From assembly GCF_014641635.1 (NCBI RefSeq), contig NZ_BMIC01000003.1:62001-126000 (forward strand): a DNA stretch of 64,000 bases, read 5' to 3'. Of this stretch, positions 36,358-44,727 are shown in pieces; the stretch's first letter is position 1, and each line of letters opens with the position of its first letter. Origin of the DNA: Aquaticitalea lipolytica (GTDB lineage: Bacteria > Bacteroidota > Bacteroidia > Flavobacteriales > Flavobacteriaceae). Below the pieces are notes generated by a model. That model had not been told where the DNA came from. It ran no database searches and saw only the letters and a program-made list of their open reading frames with translations. Made by a program: the position numbers and the translations under genes.

Positions 36358-36873
36358 TTAATTCCAATTTTCATCAAAGTCTAATTGGTCGTAATCATCT
36401 ATGTCTAAATCGTCTTCAAACTCATTGTATTCATCAAAATCTTCAGCTTCAAATAATTTTTCTGGAGCCTCGTCAGGTATTTGACCATGAGCAAAAATAA
36501 GGTTTGGGTAATCAACACTTTCTGCTTCATCAACAATTTCTGCAAGTTCAACAAAAAATGTCCACATGCTTAAAAAATCGTAAACATAAATAAGTTTAGG
36601 CTGCATCTCAAAAACCACTTCATTAATAGCTGTATCGCTCATTAATTTAACAGTCTCGTTACCATCACTTAAATTAAATAAAGAAATTTCTTCACCTTGA
36701 TTCCAGTCATCATCACTTACATAAAACGATGCCATTTCTGTTCCATCAAAACCAAAAGCCTGATTAATAGTGTTGTGCAAATCTTCCATTGAATCAGTTT
36801 CACGAATTTCTATATCGCGAAATATATCGCCTTCTGAATCGTGGTCGAGAATAATTCTAAATCGGTAAATCAT
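36358..36873 (-). CDS. Plasmid pRiA4b ORF-3-like acidic protein
   Basis: The 171-residue protein matches the pRiA4b ORF-3/IS1096 passenger-like domain: MIYRFRIILDHDSEGDIFRD, then DSMEDLHNTINQAFGFDGTE, MASFYVSDDDWNQGEEISLF, KLIYVYDFLSMWTFFVELAE. The C-terminal ~40 residues are almost entirely acidic and aromatic (DEYNEFEDDLDIDDYDQLDF). Family members occur on chromosomes without mobile elements, and no transposase or inverted repeats flank it here. Function is unknown. A -7-like box lies just upstream and a terminator just downstream, so it is monocistronic. Confidence 0.85.
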   Translation of the reverse strand: MIYRFRIILDHDSEGDIFRDIEIRETDSMEDLHNTINQAFGFDGTEMASFYVSDDDWNQGEEISLFNLSDGNETVKLMSDTAINEVVFEMQPKLIYVYDFLSMWTFFVELAEIVDEAESVDYPNLIFAHGQIPDEAPEKLFEAEDFDEYNEFEDDLDIDDYDQLDFDENWN

Positions 36874-36890
36874 TGTAATATATTATTTTG

Positions 36891-36898
36891 CAAAGGTA
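36891..36898 (-). promoter_or_regulatory. Candidate -7 box for the pRiA4b ORF-3-like gene
   Basis: CAAAGGTA on the plus strand reads TACCTTTG on the minus strand, matching TAnnTTTG. It lies 17 b before the ATG at 36873, giving a very short leader. No clear -33 TTG is visible. Confidence 0.45.
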
Positions 36899-36911
36899 CT
36901 ATTTTCTTTAT

Positions 36912-37928
36912 TTATTTACTGAATCTATGTAATGTAAATGTCATTGCCGCTAATAGGAAAAATGCACCTACTTGATGTAAAACACCCAACCAAACAGGTA
37001 CTTGTAAAATAAGGGTTAAAACACCCAATAAAAATTGAATGCCAACCAGAATAAATAATGAATTGACTACTTTATGCTGCATACTTGTAAGTACCATTTG
37101 TTTTGCTCTATACCAAATAATGATGATGAAAATTACTACAATATAAGCAAGTGTTCTGTGAACAAATTGCACACCACTTTTACCTTCAATAAAATTTTTA
37201 TATAGTGGTTGTTGTTCTGTGTAAACGGTTTCATGAATTAATTTACCTTCATTCATTAATGGCCAATGATTATGAATAAAACCAGCATCTAATCCAGCAA
37301 CAAAAGCGCCATATATAATTTGAAGAAGTAGAACAGCTAGCCCAATTCTTACTAAATTTCGGAAGCGTTTATCAATGTCTTTCTTGTTTGGAAACATTAA
37401 ATCTAATGCTACCCAAAATGTGTACGCAAAGGTTAAAAACGCAGTTGTTAAATGTGCTGCTAATCTGTAATGACTTACATCTGGTCTATCAACCAAACCA
37501 CTTTTTACCATATACCAACCTAAAAACCCTTGAAATGCTCCAAGAGCCATTAAAATAAGAGATTTCTTGATTGTTGAAGAGGTAAGTTGTTTTGTGATTA
37601 TGAAATATAAAAACGGAATGAAGAACACCAAACCAATCATACGACCAATAAAACGATGTAGCCATTCCCAGAAATAAATATCTTTAAAATCTTCTAATCC
37701 GAAGTGGTTATTTAGTTTTTGATATTCTGGATATTGTTTGTATAAATCAAAAGCTTCATGCCATTCTGCCTCATTCATTGGAGGTAAGGTGCCAGAAATT
37801 AATTTATAGTTAGAAATTGATAAACCTGAATGAGTTAATCTTGTAATGCCACCAATAACAACCATTGTAAAAATGAGTACGCAACCAGTGAGTAGCCAGT
37901 AAATGACCTTTTTGTTATCTTTTTTCAT
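36912..37928 (-). CDS. ctaA: Heme A synthase (COX15/CtaA family)
   Basis: The 338-residue, eight-helix membrane protein oxidises the C8 methyl of heme O to the formyl of heme A for aa3-type cytochrome oxidases. Family landmarks are GGITRLTHSGLSISNYKLIS, the heme-ligand His region WEWLHRFIGRMIGLVFF, AAHLTTAFLTFAYTFW, FIHNHWPLMNEGKLI, QFVHRTLAYIVVIF and HQVGAFFLLAAMTFTLHR. Its start overlaps the end of the upstream CCA-type gene by 14 b, so both are in one transcript. No ctaB or cox genes are adjacent in this window. Confidence 0.95.
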   Translation of the reverse strand: MKKDNKKVIYWLLTGCVLIFTMVVIGGITRLTHSGLSISNYKLISGTLPPMNEAEWHEAFDLYKQYPEYQKLNNHFGLEDFKDIYFWEWLHRFIGRMIGLVFFIPFLYFIITKQLTSSTIKKSLILMALGAFQGFLGWYMVKSGLVDRPDVSHYRLAAHLTTAFLTFAYTFWVALDLMFPNKKDIDKRFRNLVRIGLAVLLLQIIYGAFVAGLDAGFIHNHWPLMNEGKLIHETVYTEQQPLYKNFIEGKSGVQFVHRTLAYIVVIFIIIIWYRAKQMVLTSMQHKVVNSLFILVGIQFLLGVLTLILQVPVWLGVLHQVGAFFLLAAMTFTLHRFSK

Positions 37929-39339
37929 AAACTTTTAAACCTAAACGTTTACCTTCTTTTAACATTAATTGAAATGCAGCATCATGTTCATTAGGAATAT
38001 CACCTTCAAGAATTGCTTCTTTTATTTTCTCTTTAATAATACCAATTTCTTTAGATGGTTTTAAATTGAAAGTTTCCATGATTTCTTCACCAGAAACAGG
38101 TGGTTGAAAATTACGTACATGGTCGCGCTCTTCAACTTCAACAATTTTTTGACGAACCAACTGAAAATTACTATGATACTTCTTAAATTTCTTCGGATTT
38201 TTTGTGGTAATATCAGCTTCGCAAAGCGTCATTAAATCATCTACATAATCACCAGCATCAAACACTAATCTGCGCACAGCCGAATCTGTTACTTCTTCAT
38301 TTGCTAAAACAATAGGACGAGAACTCATGTACACCATTTTTTGTACAAACTTCATTTTGTCATTTAATGGCATTTTTAATCGTTTGAATAATTGATATAC
38401 CATTTTTGAGCCTTCAAATTCATGACCATGAAATGTCCAACCTACTTTTTTATTGAATTTTTTAGTTGGTGCTTTACCAATATCATGTAATAAAGCAGCC
38501 CAACGTAACCATACATTATCAGTATGTTTAGCAATATTATCGACTACTTCTAATGTGTGGTAAAAATTATCTTTGTGTTTTTGTCCTTCAACTTCATCAA
38601 TACCTTTAAGTGCTATCAATTCTGGAAGAATGTAGTGTAGCAAACCAGTTTGTTCTAATAACAAAAAGCCAACTGATGGTGTTTTGCTTTCTAGTATTTT
38701 GTTTAATTCAACTACAATACGCTCATTGGTAATAATCTCAATTCTGTGATTATTTTTTGTGATTGCATTTAACGATTCTTTCTCAATTTTAAAATTAAGC
38801 TGTGTAGCAAATCGTATAGCTCTCATCATTCGTAAAGGGTCATCGCTATAAGTAATATCTGGATTTAGTGGTGTGCGAATAATTTTGTTTTCTAAATCTT
38901 GCAAACCATTAAAAGGATCTAATAAATCGCCAAAATTTGTGTCGCTTAAACTAAGTGCAAATGCATTAATTGTAAAATCACGACGGTTTTGATCATCTAC
39001 AAGAGTTCCATTTTCTACAATAGGATTTCTACTGTCTTCATTATATGATTCTTTACGAGCACCAACAAACTCAATTTCAATATCATCATAGCGAAGCATT
39101 GCTGTCCCATAAGTTTTAAAAACCTGAACTTTAGGTTTTGTAGGTAGGTTTTTTGCAACTTGTTTTGCAAGTTCAATACCACTACCAATAGCGACTACAT
39201 CAATATCTTTTGCTGTGCCTCTTTTTAAAATAAAATCGCGAACAAAGCCACCAATTACATAACTGTCTAATTGTAATTCTTTAGCAGATTGAGATATAAT
39301 TTTAAAAACAGGATGTTTTAAGGCTTGTTTGTAGTTCAT
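37915..39339 (-). CDS. cca: CCA tRNA nucleotidyltransferase / poly(A) polymerase family with HD domain
   Basis: The 474-residue enzyme has the class II nucleotidyltransferase head: YVIGGFVRDFILKRGTAKDI with the catalytic Asp pair in DIDVV, RRDFTINAFAL, and DPLRMMRAIRFATQLNF. An HD phosphohydrolase-type domain follows (HTLEVVDNIAKHTDNVWLRW, ALLHDIGKAPT, FHGHEFEGSKMVYQL). It most likely adds or repairs the 3'-CCA end of tRNAs; the family also includes poly(A) polymerases, and the sequence alone does not fully separate them. It overlaps ctaA by 14 b. Confidence 0.9.
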   Translation of the reverse strand: MNYKQALKHPVFKIISQSAKELQLDSYVIGGFVRDFILKRGTAKDIDVVAIGSGIELAKQVAKNLPTKPKVQVFKTYGTAMLRYDDIEIEFVGARKESYNEDSRNPIVENGTLVDDQNRRDFTINAFALSLSDTNFGDLLDPFNGLQDLENKIIRTPLNPDITYSDDPLRMMRAIRFATQLNFKIEKESLNAITKNNHRIEIITNERIVVELNKILESKTPSVGFLLLEQTGLLHYILPELIALKGIDEVEGQKHKDNFYHTLEVVDNIAKHTDNVWLRWAALLHDIGKAPTKKFNKKVGWTFHGHEFEGSKMVYQLFKRLKMPLNDKMKFVQKMVYMSSRPIVLANEEVTDSAVRRLVFDAGDYVDDLMTLCEADITTKNPKKFKKYHSNFQLVRQKIVEVEERDHVRNFQPPVSGEEIMETFNLKPSKEIGIIKEKIKEAILEGDIPNEHDAAFQLMLKEGKRLGLKVYEKR

Positions 39340-39353
39340 CTTTTCAGTTCAGT

Positions 39354-39371
39354 AAAAAGCATAAGCTTTTT
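39354..39371 (-). terminator. Probable terminator after tsaC
   Basis: A 7-base stem (AAAAAGC / GCTTTTT) with a 4-base loop lies between the tsaC stop (39382) and the cca start (39339). In the minus direction it ends in five T. The short stem makes it a moderate call. Confidence 0.5.
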
Positions 39372-39381
39372 GTACTTGTAC

Positions 39382-39945
39382 TTATTTCCTGATAATTTTT
39401 ACAACTCCGTTAGCACTCAATTTAATTATTGATGATGGTTTATTGCAAACTTTATCACGATGCAAATTTACGACATAGTCTACACCTTTTAAAATCTCTT
39501 CAGATATTTCTTTAAATGAATTTGGTGTTGGATAGCCACTAATATTTGCTGATGTTGATACAATTGGTTTGTTAAAACGACGAAGTAATTGAAAGCAAAA
39601 ATCATCATTAGGGATGCGTATGGCTATACTGTTGTCTGAACTGATTAAATTAGACGCTAAATGCTGTGGATTGTCGTAAATAATTGTGATTGGAGTTTCA
39701 GTAACGTCTAGAATACTAAATGCTGCTTCAGGAATGTTTTTTACGTGTTTTTTTAACATTCTGTCATCTGAAACAAGACAAATTAGCGCTTTGCTATCTT
39801 CTCGTTGTTTTAGTTGAAAAACTTTTTTTACAGCTTCTTCATTTGTAGCATCACAGCCAATTCCCCAAACTGTATCTGTTGGGTATAGTATGAGTCCGCC
39901 TTCATTTAAAACTTTTAGTGAATTTTGTATCTCTTGATGCAGCAT
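39382..39945 (-). CDS. tsaC: L-threonylcarbamoyladenylate synthase (Sua5/YciO/YrdC)
   Basis: The 187-residue single-domain protein makes threonylcarbamoyl-AMP, the precursor for t6A37 of ANN-decoding tRNAs. It has LYPTDTVWGIGCDATNEEAV, VFQLKQREDSKALICLVSD, SNLISSDNSIAIRIPND and KPIVSTSANISGYPTP. The KxR-type nucleotide site is KQREDSK. The short length is TsaC-like and lacks the extra Sua5 domain. It precedes cca in the same direction, a plausible tRNA-maturation pairing, with a probable terminator between them. Confidence 0.93.
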   Translation of the reverse strand: MLHQEIQNSLKVLNEGGLILYPTDTVWGIGCDATNEEAVKKVFQLKQREDSKALICLVSDDRMLKKHVKNIPEAAFSILDVTETPITIIYDNPQHLASNLISSDNSIAIRIPNDDFCFQLLRRFNKPIVSTSANISGYPTPNSFKEISEEILKGVDYVVNLHRDKVCNKPSSIIKLSANGVVKIIRK

Positions 39946-40030
39946 TTTAATTCATAATTAATAATATGCAAATTAACCTAAAAATATTTTAAGATGTAAT
40001 TATTAAAATGACTTATACGCTTAAAAATTG

Positions 40031-40038
40031 TAATTTTG
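40031..40038 (+). promoter_or_regulatory. Candidate -7 box for the Kdo-kinase-like gene
   Basis: TAATTTTG fits TAnnTTTG and lies about 55 b before the ATG at 40094. A -33 TTG at the expected distance is not visible. Confidence 0.4.
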
Positions 40039-40093
40039 CCAATAATATAAAGCTCTTAAAGTTGTAATGAGTTTTTTAATATGCTAATACCTA

Positions 40094-40849
40094 ATGAATA
40101 GTATTGTACAAGAAAAATATAAGTCTAATACACAAGCTCTGAATAAAATTATAACTGATTTTGATGATAAAGGAGAGCAATTTGTAAACGGAAAGAGAAA
40201 TACTATTAAACTATTTGACTTAGGAGATTTAAAGATTAATATAAAATCTTTTAAGGTGCCAAATATATTTAATCAATTAGCATATAAACATTTAAGAAAA
40301 AGTAAAGCACAACGCTCATTTGAATATGCAAATATTTTAATTGATAAAGGTATTAAAACACCTTTTCCTATTGCCTATTATGAGTTTACAACAACACTTT
40401 TGTTTAAAAGGAGTTTTTATGTTAGTGAGCATCTTATATACGATTTAACATACAGAGAGTTAATACATGATTTTAATTATCCAGATTATGACGCAATTTT
40501 AAGAGCCTTTACAAGATTTACATTTAAGCTTCATAATTTAGATGTCAATTTTTTAGACCATTCGCCTGGTAATACTTTAATAAAAAAAGTTGGTGATGAT
40601 TATGAGTTTTATTTGGTAGATTTAAACAGAATGAAATTTTCGCCTATAACTTTTGAAGATAGAATAAAAAACTTTGCTCGTTTAACAGAACATAAGTCTA
40701 TGGTGAAAACTATGAGTGACGAATATGCAAAATGCTTAAACGAAGATCCTGAAAAAGTGTTTAACTTAATGTGGAGTTATACTCAAGAGTTTCAATATAA
40801 ATTCAACAGAAAAAAAGAGCTGAAAAAGAAGTTTCTTTTTTGGAGATAA
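40094..40849 (+). CDS. Kdo/WaaP-family lipopolysaccharide kinase-like protein
   Basis: The 251-residue protein has the compact protein-kinase-like fold of LPS core kinases. The N-lobe contains LKINIKSFKVPNIFNQLAYK and RSFEYANILIDKGIKTPFPI. The catalytic loop is FLDHSPGNTLI (His-Asn pair, with Asp before the His), and the metal-binding Asp is in FYLVDLNRMKF. Such enzymes phosphorylate Kdo or core heptose in the LPS inner core. It meets the GT2 gene tail to tail with no spacer. With the GT2 and Stealth genes it forms an envelope-glycan group. The exact acceptor is unknown. Confidence 0.8.
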   Translation: MNSIVQEKYKSNTQALNKIITDFDDKGEQFVNGKRNTIKLFDLGDLKINIKSFKVPNIFNQLAYKHLRKSKAQRSFEYANILIDKGIKTPFPIAYYEFTTTLLFKRSFYVSEHLIYDLTYRELIHDFNYPDYDAILRAFTRFTFKLHNLDVNFLDHSPGNTLIKKVGDDYEFYLVDLNRMKFSPITFEDRIKNFARLTEHKSMVKTMSDEYAKCLNEDPEKVFNLMWSYTQEFQYKFNRKKELKKKFLFWR

Positions 40850-41602
40850 TTATTTGTTTAACCGGTCTAATTCTTTATAGCGCTCTTTTATTTCGTAAGC
40901 ATTTAAAGAAGAAATATAATAACCAATTTTCCAGTCTAAAATTCCTAACCGTATAATATAGTGATTAAAAAACCTATATATAGGTTTTATTTTAGTATCA
41001 AATAAAGATGACTTTTTGCCTTTTTTATAAAGAGCTTTCGCTTTTAAATGAGCGTATAATTTCATTTTTTCTTTATAATGATTATAATCTCTATAGCTAT
41101 AATGGATTATCTTCCCTTTTAAATTTCCACTTAGACCATTTATTATTAAATCTTCATGAACTTCTTTGAATGTATCGTATCTGCATTTTGAAACTCTAAA
41201 TAATCGAAAGGATTTAGCGGTTTGGAATCCACTAAAATGGATTGGTTTTTTATTAAAATAATATTTAAAACTACCATAAAAAGCTACTATATTTGAATTA
41301 AGCGTATTAATTTTTTTTAGAATATCTTTCTTTGTAATATTTGTTAGCCTTTCATCAGCATCAATAAATAGTACCCAATCATGGCTGGCAAGGCTTAAAG
41401 CATAATTTTTTTGATCTGCAAAATTTTTAAAATTACGTTGATAAACAATAATATTATTATGATTTTTTAGCTTTTCATATGTACCATCGTTACTAAAAGA
41501 ATCAACAAAAATTATCTCGTCTACAAAATTTAAATTATCAATTAAGTCATCGATATGAATAACTTCATTATATGTAATTATTAGTGCAGAAAGTTTACTC
41601 AT
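40850..41602 (-). CDS. Family 2 glycosyltransferase (WaaE/KdtX-like)
   Basis: The ATG at 41602 is chosen over an upstream frame to 41626 because the GT-A fold starts right after it (KLSALIITYNEVIHIDDLID). The ~250-residue protein carries IIFVDSFSNDGT, FADQKNYALSLASHDWVLFI and the metal-binding DADERLT. A C-terminal helix pair with the LPS-core-type motif FFNHYIIRLGILDWKIGYYI follows. Similar enzymes add a sugar to the LPS inner core. It is convergent with the Kdo-kinase-like gene, consistent with a shared LPS-core role. Confidence 0.88.
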   Translation of the reverse strand: MSKLSALIITYNEVIHIDDLIDNLNFVDEIIFVDSFSNDGTYEKLKNHNNIIVYQRNFKNFADQKNYALSLASHDWVLFIDADERLTNITKKDILKKINTLNSNIVAFYGSFKYYFNKKPIHFSGFQTAKSFRLFRVSKCRYDTFKEVHEDLIINGLSGNLKGKIIHYSYRDYNHYKEKMKLYAHLKAKALYKKGKKSSLFDTKIKPIYRFFNHYIIRLGILDWKIGYYISSLNAYEIKERYKELDRLNK

Positions 41603-41623
41603 TTTAGTTGATAAAAGATTTGC

Positions 41624-41631
41624 CAAAGATA
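41624..41631 (-). promoter_or_regulatory. Candidate -7 box for the GT2 gene
   Basis: CAAAGATA reads TATCTTTG on the minus strand, an exact TAnnTTTG match, 21 b upstream of the ATG at 41602. It supports the chosen start, since the alternative start at 41626 would overlap the box. Confidence 0.5.
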
Positions 41632-41674
41632 GTATGAATTTTAAATTCTGTAATAATTGATTAATTCGGTTTTA

Positions 41675-42637
41675 CTAATTAAGCCTTCTATCAATCCAAT
41701 TAAGAATATAATCAATAGTATTTTGATCTGCTAATTCAAGGCTTTGGAAAGTCATAAACAATTTGCTTTTGTTCTTTAAAAATCTATCTAGTTTAAGTTT
41801 AACCAATGTAGGTTTTTTATAAGATCTAAAATAAGTTAACTGTGTGTTTTTTATATAATTATAAGTGTCATTTTTTATTTCTAAATGTTCTGATAAAGAT
41901 GATACTATAAATTGATTTTCGTTTCTAAAGCGATGCTTAACATTCTCTTTTAAAACATCATGCTCTTTAAAGAAATTTATTAATGTAGATTTTCTTATTG
42001 AAACAGGAGTATGAAATCGCCTTACATATTTTTTTGTTCCAGCTAGTTTAGCACTCCTTTGTTGAAAATTTTTAAAACCGATTGCATTTTTTTTAATCGG
42101 CTTTCCAAGAAACGACAATATTGAATGATATATTTTTCTCACTTTTTTATTTTCATAAAAGTCTTCCCAATCACCTCTTATTATTGGGTAGTTATTTATA
42201 AAAAAATCATTAGGTGTTGTCTCTCGCATTAAAAACGTATCGTCATTAAAAACAATAAAGTGTTCAGATAGATCAGGAATTCTAAACAGCATACTTCCTA
42301 TAGAACAAGAATTAAAACATGGTAAGCAATCTTCAAAATCTTTAAAAATTACTGTATGATCTATTAACTCTAGATTAATATTTTTGCTTTCAGCTAAAGC
42401 TTTAAGACTATTAAAAGATTCTGGTTTTTGACTATCGGTTACCAAGAAAATAGTTCTAATAAAAGGAGCAAACTTTATAATAGATTTAATTGCAATGTCT
42501 ATTTCTCCGATTGAATTATATCGTACGCTCTCTTTCTTCTTATTAAAATCTATCTTTACTTTAGCATACTTGTTTAGTTTTTCTTGCCATTTTTTATCAC
42601 TACCATCTACCCAAGTAATTACTGCATCAATAACCAT
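41675..42637 (-). CDS. Stealth-family glycosyl phosphotransferase
   Basis: The 320-residue protein shows the ordered Stealth blocks: CR1 at the N-terminus (DAVITWVDGSDKKWQEKL), CR2 (SVRYNSIGEIDIAIKSIIKF with the following TIFLVTDSQKP), EHFIVFNDDTFLMRETTPND with acidic metal-site residues, and a C-terminal His/Arg region (VKHRFRNENQFIVSSL). Stealth proteins transfer sugar-1-phosphate units in capsule or cell-wall polymer synthesis. It lies with LPS-core-type genes but is not in a full capsule operon, so the polymer it builds is unclear. Confidence 0.88.
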   Translation of the reverse strand: MVIDAVITWVDGSDKKWQEKLNKYAKVKIDFNKKKESVRYNSIGEIDIAIKSIIKFAPFIRTIFLVTDSQKPESFNSLKALAESKNINLELIDHTVIFKDFEDCLPCFNSCSIGSMLFRIPDLSEHFIVFNDDTFLMRETTPNDFFINNYPIIRGDWEDFYENKKVRKIYHSILSFLGKPIKKNAIGFKNFQQRSAKLAGTKKYVRRFHTPVSIRKSTLINFFKEHDVLKENVKHRFRNENQFIVSSLSEHLEIKNDTYNYIKNTQLTYFRSYKKPTLVKLKLDRFLKNKSKLFMTFQSLELADQNTIDYILNWIDRRLN

Positions 42638-42672
42638 ATTTTTATTTTTAGTGGAAAATTAAAAACTTTCAT

Positions 42673-43488
42673 TTAAATAGCTACGTCATATTCACGAAGC
42701 GCATCATTTAAAGATGTTTTCTTATTAGTACTTTCTTTACGTTTACCAATAATTAATGCACATGGTACTTGGTACTCGCCAGCAGCAAATTTTTTAGTAT
42801 AACTTCCAGGAATAACAACAGATCGTTCAGGTACAACACCTTTCATTTCAATTGGTTTGTCTCCAGTAACATCAATAATTTTTGTACTCATTGTTAATAC
42901 AACATTAGCTCCTAAAACAGCTTCCTTTTTAACATGCACACCTTCAACTACAATACAACGCGAACCTATAAAGGCACCATCTTCAATAATTACAGGAGAG
43001 GCTTGTAAAGGCTCTAAAACACCTCCAATACCAACACCACCTGATAAATGTACATGCTTACCAATTTGGGCACAACTACCTACAGTTGCCCAAGTATCTA
43101 CCATCGTACCTTCATCAACGTAAGCACCAATATTCACGTAACTAGGCATTAAAATAGTGCCTTTAGAAATATATGCACCATGACGCGCTACAGCATGAGG
43201 TACAACTCTAATTCCCTTTTCTGCATAACCTCGCTTTAAAGGAATTTTATCATGATATTCAAAAATACCTGCTTCCAAAGTTTCCATTTTTTGAATAGGA
43301 AAATATAAAACAACAGCTTTTTTTACCCATTCATTAACTTGCCAGCCATCTGCAGTAGGTTCAGCTACTCTTAAAGTACCTTCATCTAATAAATCTATTA
43401 CTTTGCGAATGCTGTTTATTGTTTCTTGATCAGTTAATAATGCTCTGTCTTCCCAAGCATTTTCTATAATTTGTTGCAGTTGTGTCAT
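42673..43488 (-). CDS. dapD: 2,3,4,5-tetrahydropyridine-2,6-dicarboxylate N-succinyltransferase
   Basis: The 271-residue enzyme succinylates tetrahydrodipicolinate in the succinylase branch of diaminopimelate and lysine synthesis. An alpha-helical N-domain (QQIIENAWEDRALLTDQETI) is followed by a left-handed beta-helix of hexapeptide repeats (ILMPSYVNIGAYVDEGTMVD, CAQIGKHVHLSGGVGIGGVL, DGAFIGSRCIVVEGVHVKKE). The C-terminal strand region is GSYTKKFAAGEYQVPCALII. Length is as usual. The product feeds peptidoglycan and LysA, encoded about 27 kb away. A -7-like box lies 18 b before the ATG. Confidence 0.96.
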   Translation of the reverse strand: MTQLQQIIENAWEDRALLTDQETINSIRKVIDLLDEGTLRVAEPTADGWQVNEWVKKAVVLYFPIQKMETLEAGIFEYHDKIPLKRGYAEKGIRVVPHAVARHGAYISKGTILMPSYVNIGAYVDEGTMVDTWATVGSCAQIGKHVHLSGGVGIGGVLEPLQASPVIIEDGAFIGSRCIVVEGVHVKKEAVLGANVVLTMSTKIIDVTGDKPIEMKGVVPERSVVIPGSYTKKFAAGEYQVPCALIIGKRKESTNKKTSLNDALREYDVAI

Positions 43489-43506
43489 ATGTAAATCTAA
43501 TTTTCA

Positions 43507-43514
43507 CAAAGATA
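43507..43514 (-). promoter_or_regulatory. Candidate -7 box for dapD
   Basis: CAAAGATA reads TATCTTTG on the minus strand, an exact TAnnTTTG match 18 b upstream of the dapD ATG, in the ~100 b divergent region shared with ruvX. Confidence 0.5.
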
Positions 43515-43575
43515 GTTCTATAATTCATTTTATTAAATTGAAGACTAAAAAATATGTTAGCTTTTATAATAACCC

Positions 43576-43583
43576 TAACTTTG
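43576..43583 (+). promoter_or_regulatory. Candidate -7 box for ruvX (near-leaderless)
   Basis: TAACTTTG is an exact TAnnTTTG match whose last base is only 7 b before the ruvX ATG (43591). Transcription would start within a few bases of the start codon, implying a leaderless or almost leaderless message. Confidence 0.5.
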
Positions 43584-43590
43584 CAACTGT

Positions 43591-44004
43591 ATGGCAAGAT
43601 TATTAGCAATAGATTACGGAACTAAACGCACTGGAATTGCAGTAACTGATGAATTTCAGATAATTGCATCTGGTCTAACTACTGTTAATACTAAAGAGCT
43701 TTTAGCATTCTTAAAAGATTACACAACAAAAGAAAAGGTTGAATTGTTTGTTATAGGTGAGCCTAAACAAATGAATAATAAAGTATCTGAAAGCGAAGCA
43801 GATATTCTTCCGTTTATCGAAAAGTTAAAAAAAGCAATTCCAGATATTCCAATTGTTAGGGTTGACGAACGATTTACTTCTAAAATGGCTTTTCAAACAA
43901 TGATAGATAGTGGACTAAAAAAGAATCAACGAAAAAATAAGGCTTTAGTTGATGAGATTAGCGCAACTATTATTCTTCAAAGTTATATGTCATCAAAACA
44001 TTAA
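43591..44004 (+). CDS. ruvX: Holliday-junction resolvase-like / pre-16S rRNA nuclease YqgF
   Basis: The 137-residue RNase H-fold protein begins LLAIDYGTKRTGIAVTDEFQ with the first catalytic Asp. It carries VIGEPKQMN, VRVDERFTSKMAFQTM and a late Asp in ALVDEISATIILQSYM. YqgF processes the 5' end of 16S rRNA in E. coli and has been proposed as a junction resolvase. Length and motifs are typical. The def gene follows after 77 b with its own -7-like box. Confidence 0.94.
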   Translation: MARLLAIDYGTKRTGIAVTDEFQIIASGLTTVNTKELLAFLKDYTTKEKVELFVIGEPKQMNNKVSESEADILPFIEKLKKAIPDIPIVRVDERFTSKMAFQTMIDSGLKKNQRKNKALVDEISATIILQSYMSSKH

Positions 44005-44051
44005 ATGAGTAACATTTTTATACTATCATTTAAAATTCTTAATAAGTATTG

Positions 44052-44059
44052 TATTTTTG
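44052..44059 (+). promoter_or_regulatory. Candidate -7 box for def
   Basis: TATTTTTG matches TAnnTTTG and ends 22 b before the def ATG at 44082. The preceding sequence has no clear -33 TTG. Confidence 0.45.
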
Positions 44060-44081
44060 CATCTGAAAAATAAATAAATTC

Positions 44082-44672
44082 ATGATTTTACCTATTGTTG
44101 CTTATGGTGACGCTGTTTTAAGAAAAAAAGCGGAAGACATTTCTAAAGATTATCCAAAATTAGATGAGCTTTTAGCAAATATGTACGAGACTATGTATGG
44201 TGCTTATGGTGTTGGTTTAGCAGCGCCACAAATAGGTCTGCCAATTCGTTTGTTTTTAGTAGATACAGAACCTTTTTCTGAAGACAAAGATTTTACTAAA
44301 GAAGAGCAAGAGCAACTTAAAAATTTTAAAAGAACCTTTATTAACGCTAAAATTTTAGAGGAAACTGGTGATGAGTGGGCTTTTAATGAAGGTTGTTTAA
44401 GTATTCCAGATGTACGCGAAGATGTGTTTAGAAAACCTAAAATAAAAATAGAATACCAAGACGAAAACTTTAATACGCATACTGAAGAGTTTGATGGTTT
44501 AATTGCACGAGTAATTCAACATGAATACGATCATATTGAAGGTATTTTGTTTACAGACAAACTTTCTACATTAAAAAAACGTTTAATAAAAAGTAGGTTA
44601 GCAAATATATCCAAAGGAAATATAGATGTAGATTACAGAATGCGATTTCCTTCAATGAAAAAGAAACGTTAA
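44082..44672 (+). CDS. def: Peptide deformylase
   Basis: The 196-residue metalloenzyme removes the N-formyl group from nascent proteins. All three motifs are present: GVGLAAPQIG, EGCLSIPDVREDV with the Cys ligand, and HEYDHIEGILFTD (HExxH metal site). The ~20-residue insert between motifs 1 and 2 (FSEDKDFTKEEQEQLKNF) is typical of Bacteroidota. The C-terminus is basic. It lies between ruvX and the DUF5606 gene on the same strand. Confidence 0.97.
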   Translation: MILPIVAYGDAVLRKKAEDISKDYPKLDELLANMYETMYGAYGVGLAAPQIGLPIRLFLVDTEPFSEDKDFTKEEQEQLKNFKRTFINAKILEETGDEWAFNEGCLSIPDVREDVFRKPKIKIEYQDENFNTHTEEFDGLIARVIQHEYDHIEGILFTDKLSTLKKRLIKSRLANISKGNIDVDYRMRFPSMKKKR

Positions 44673-44699
44673 AAAACAAACATAAGTGAGGCAAAAACT

Positions 44700-44707
44700 T
44701 ATATTTG
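44700..44707 (+). promoter_or_regulatory. Candidate -7 box for the DUF5606 gene
   Basis: TATATTTG matches TAnnTTTG, 20 b before the ATG at 44728. It suggests separate transcription from def. Confidence 0.45.
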
Positions 44708-44727
44708 CCAACTTCAAAATATAATTT

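Noticed and set aside
36358-36873. pRiA4b ORF-3-like gene as a mobile-element marker
   Set aside because: No transposase, terminal repeats or target duplications flank it; the family is common on chromosomes.
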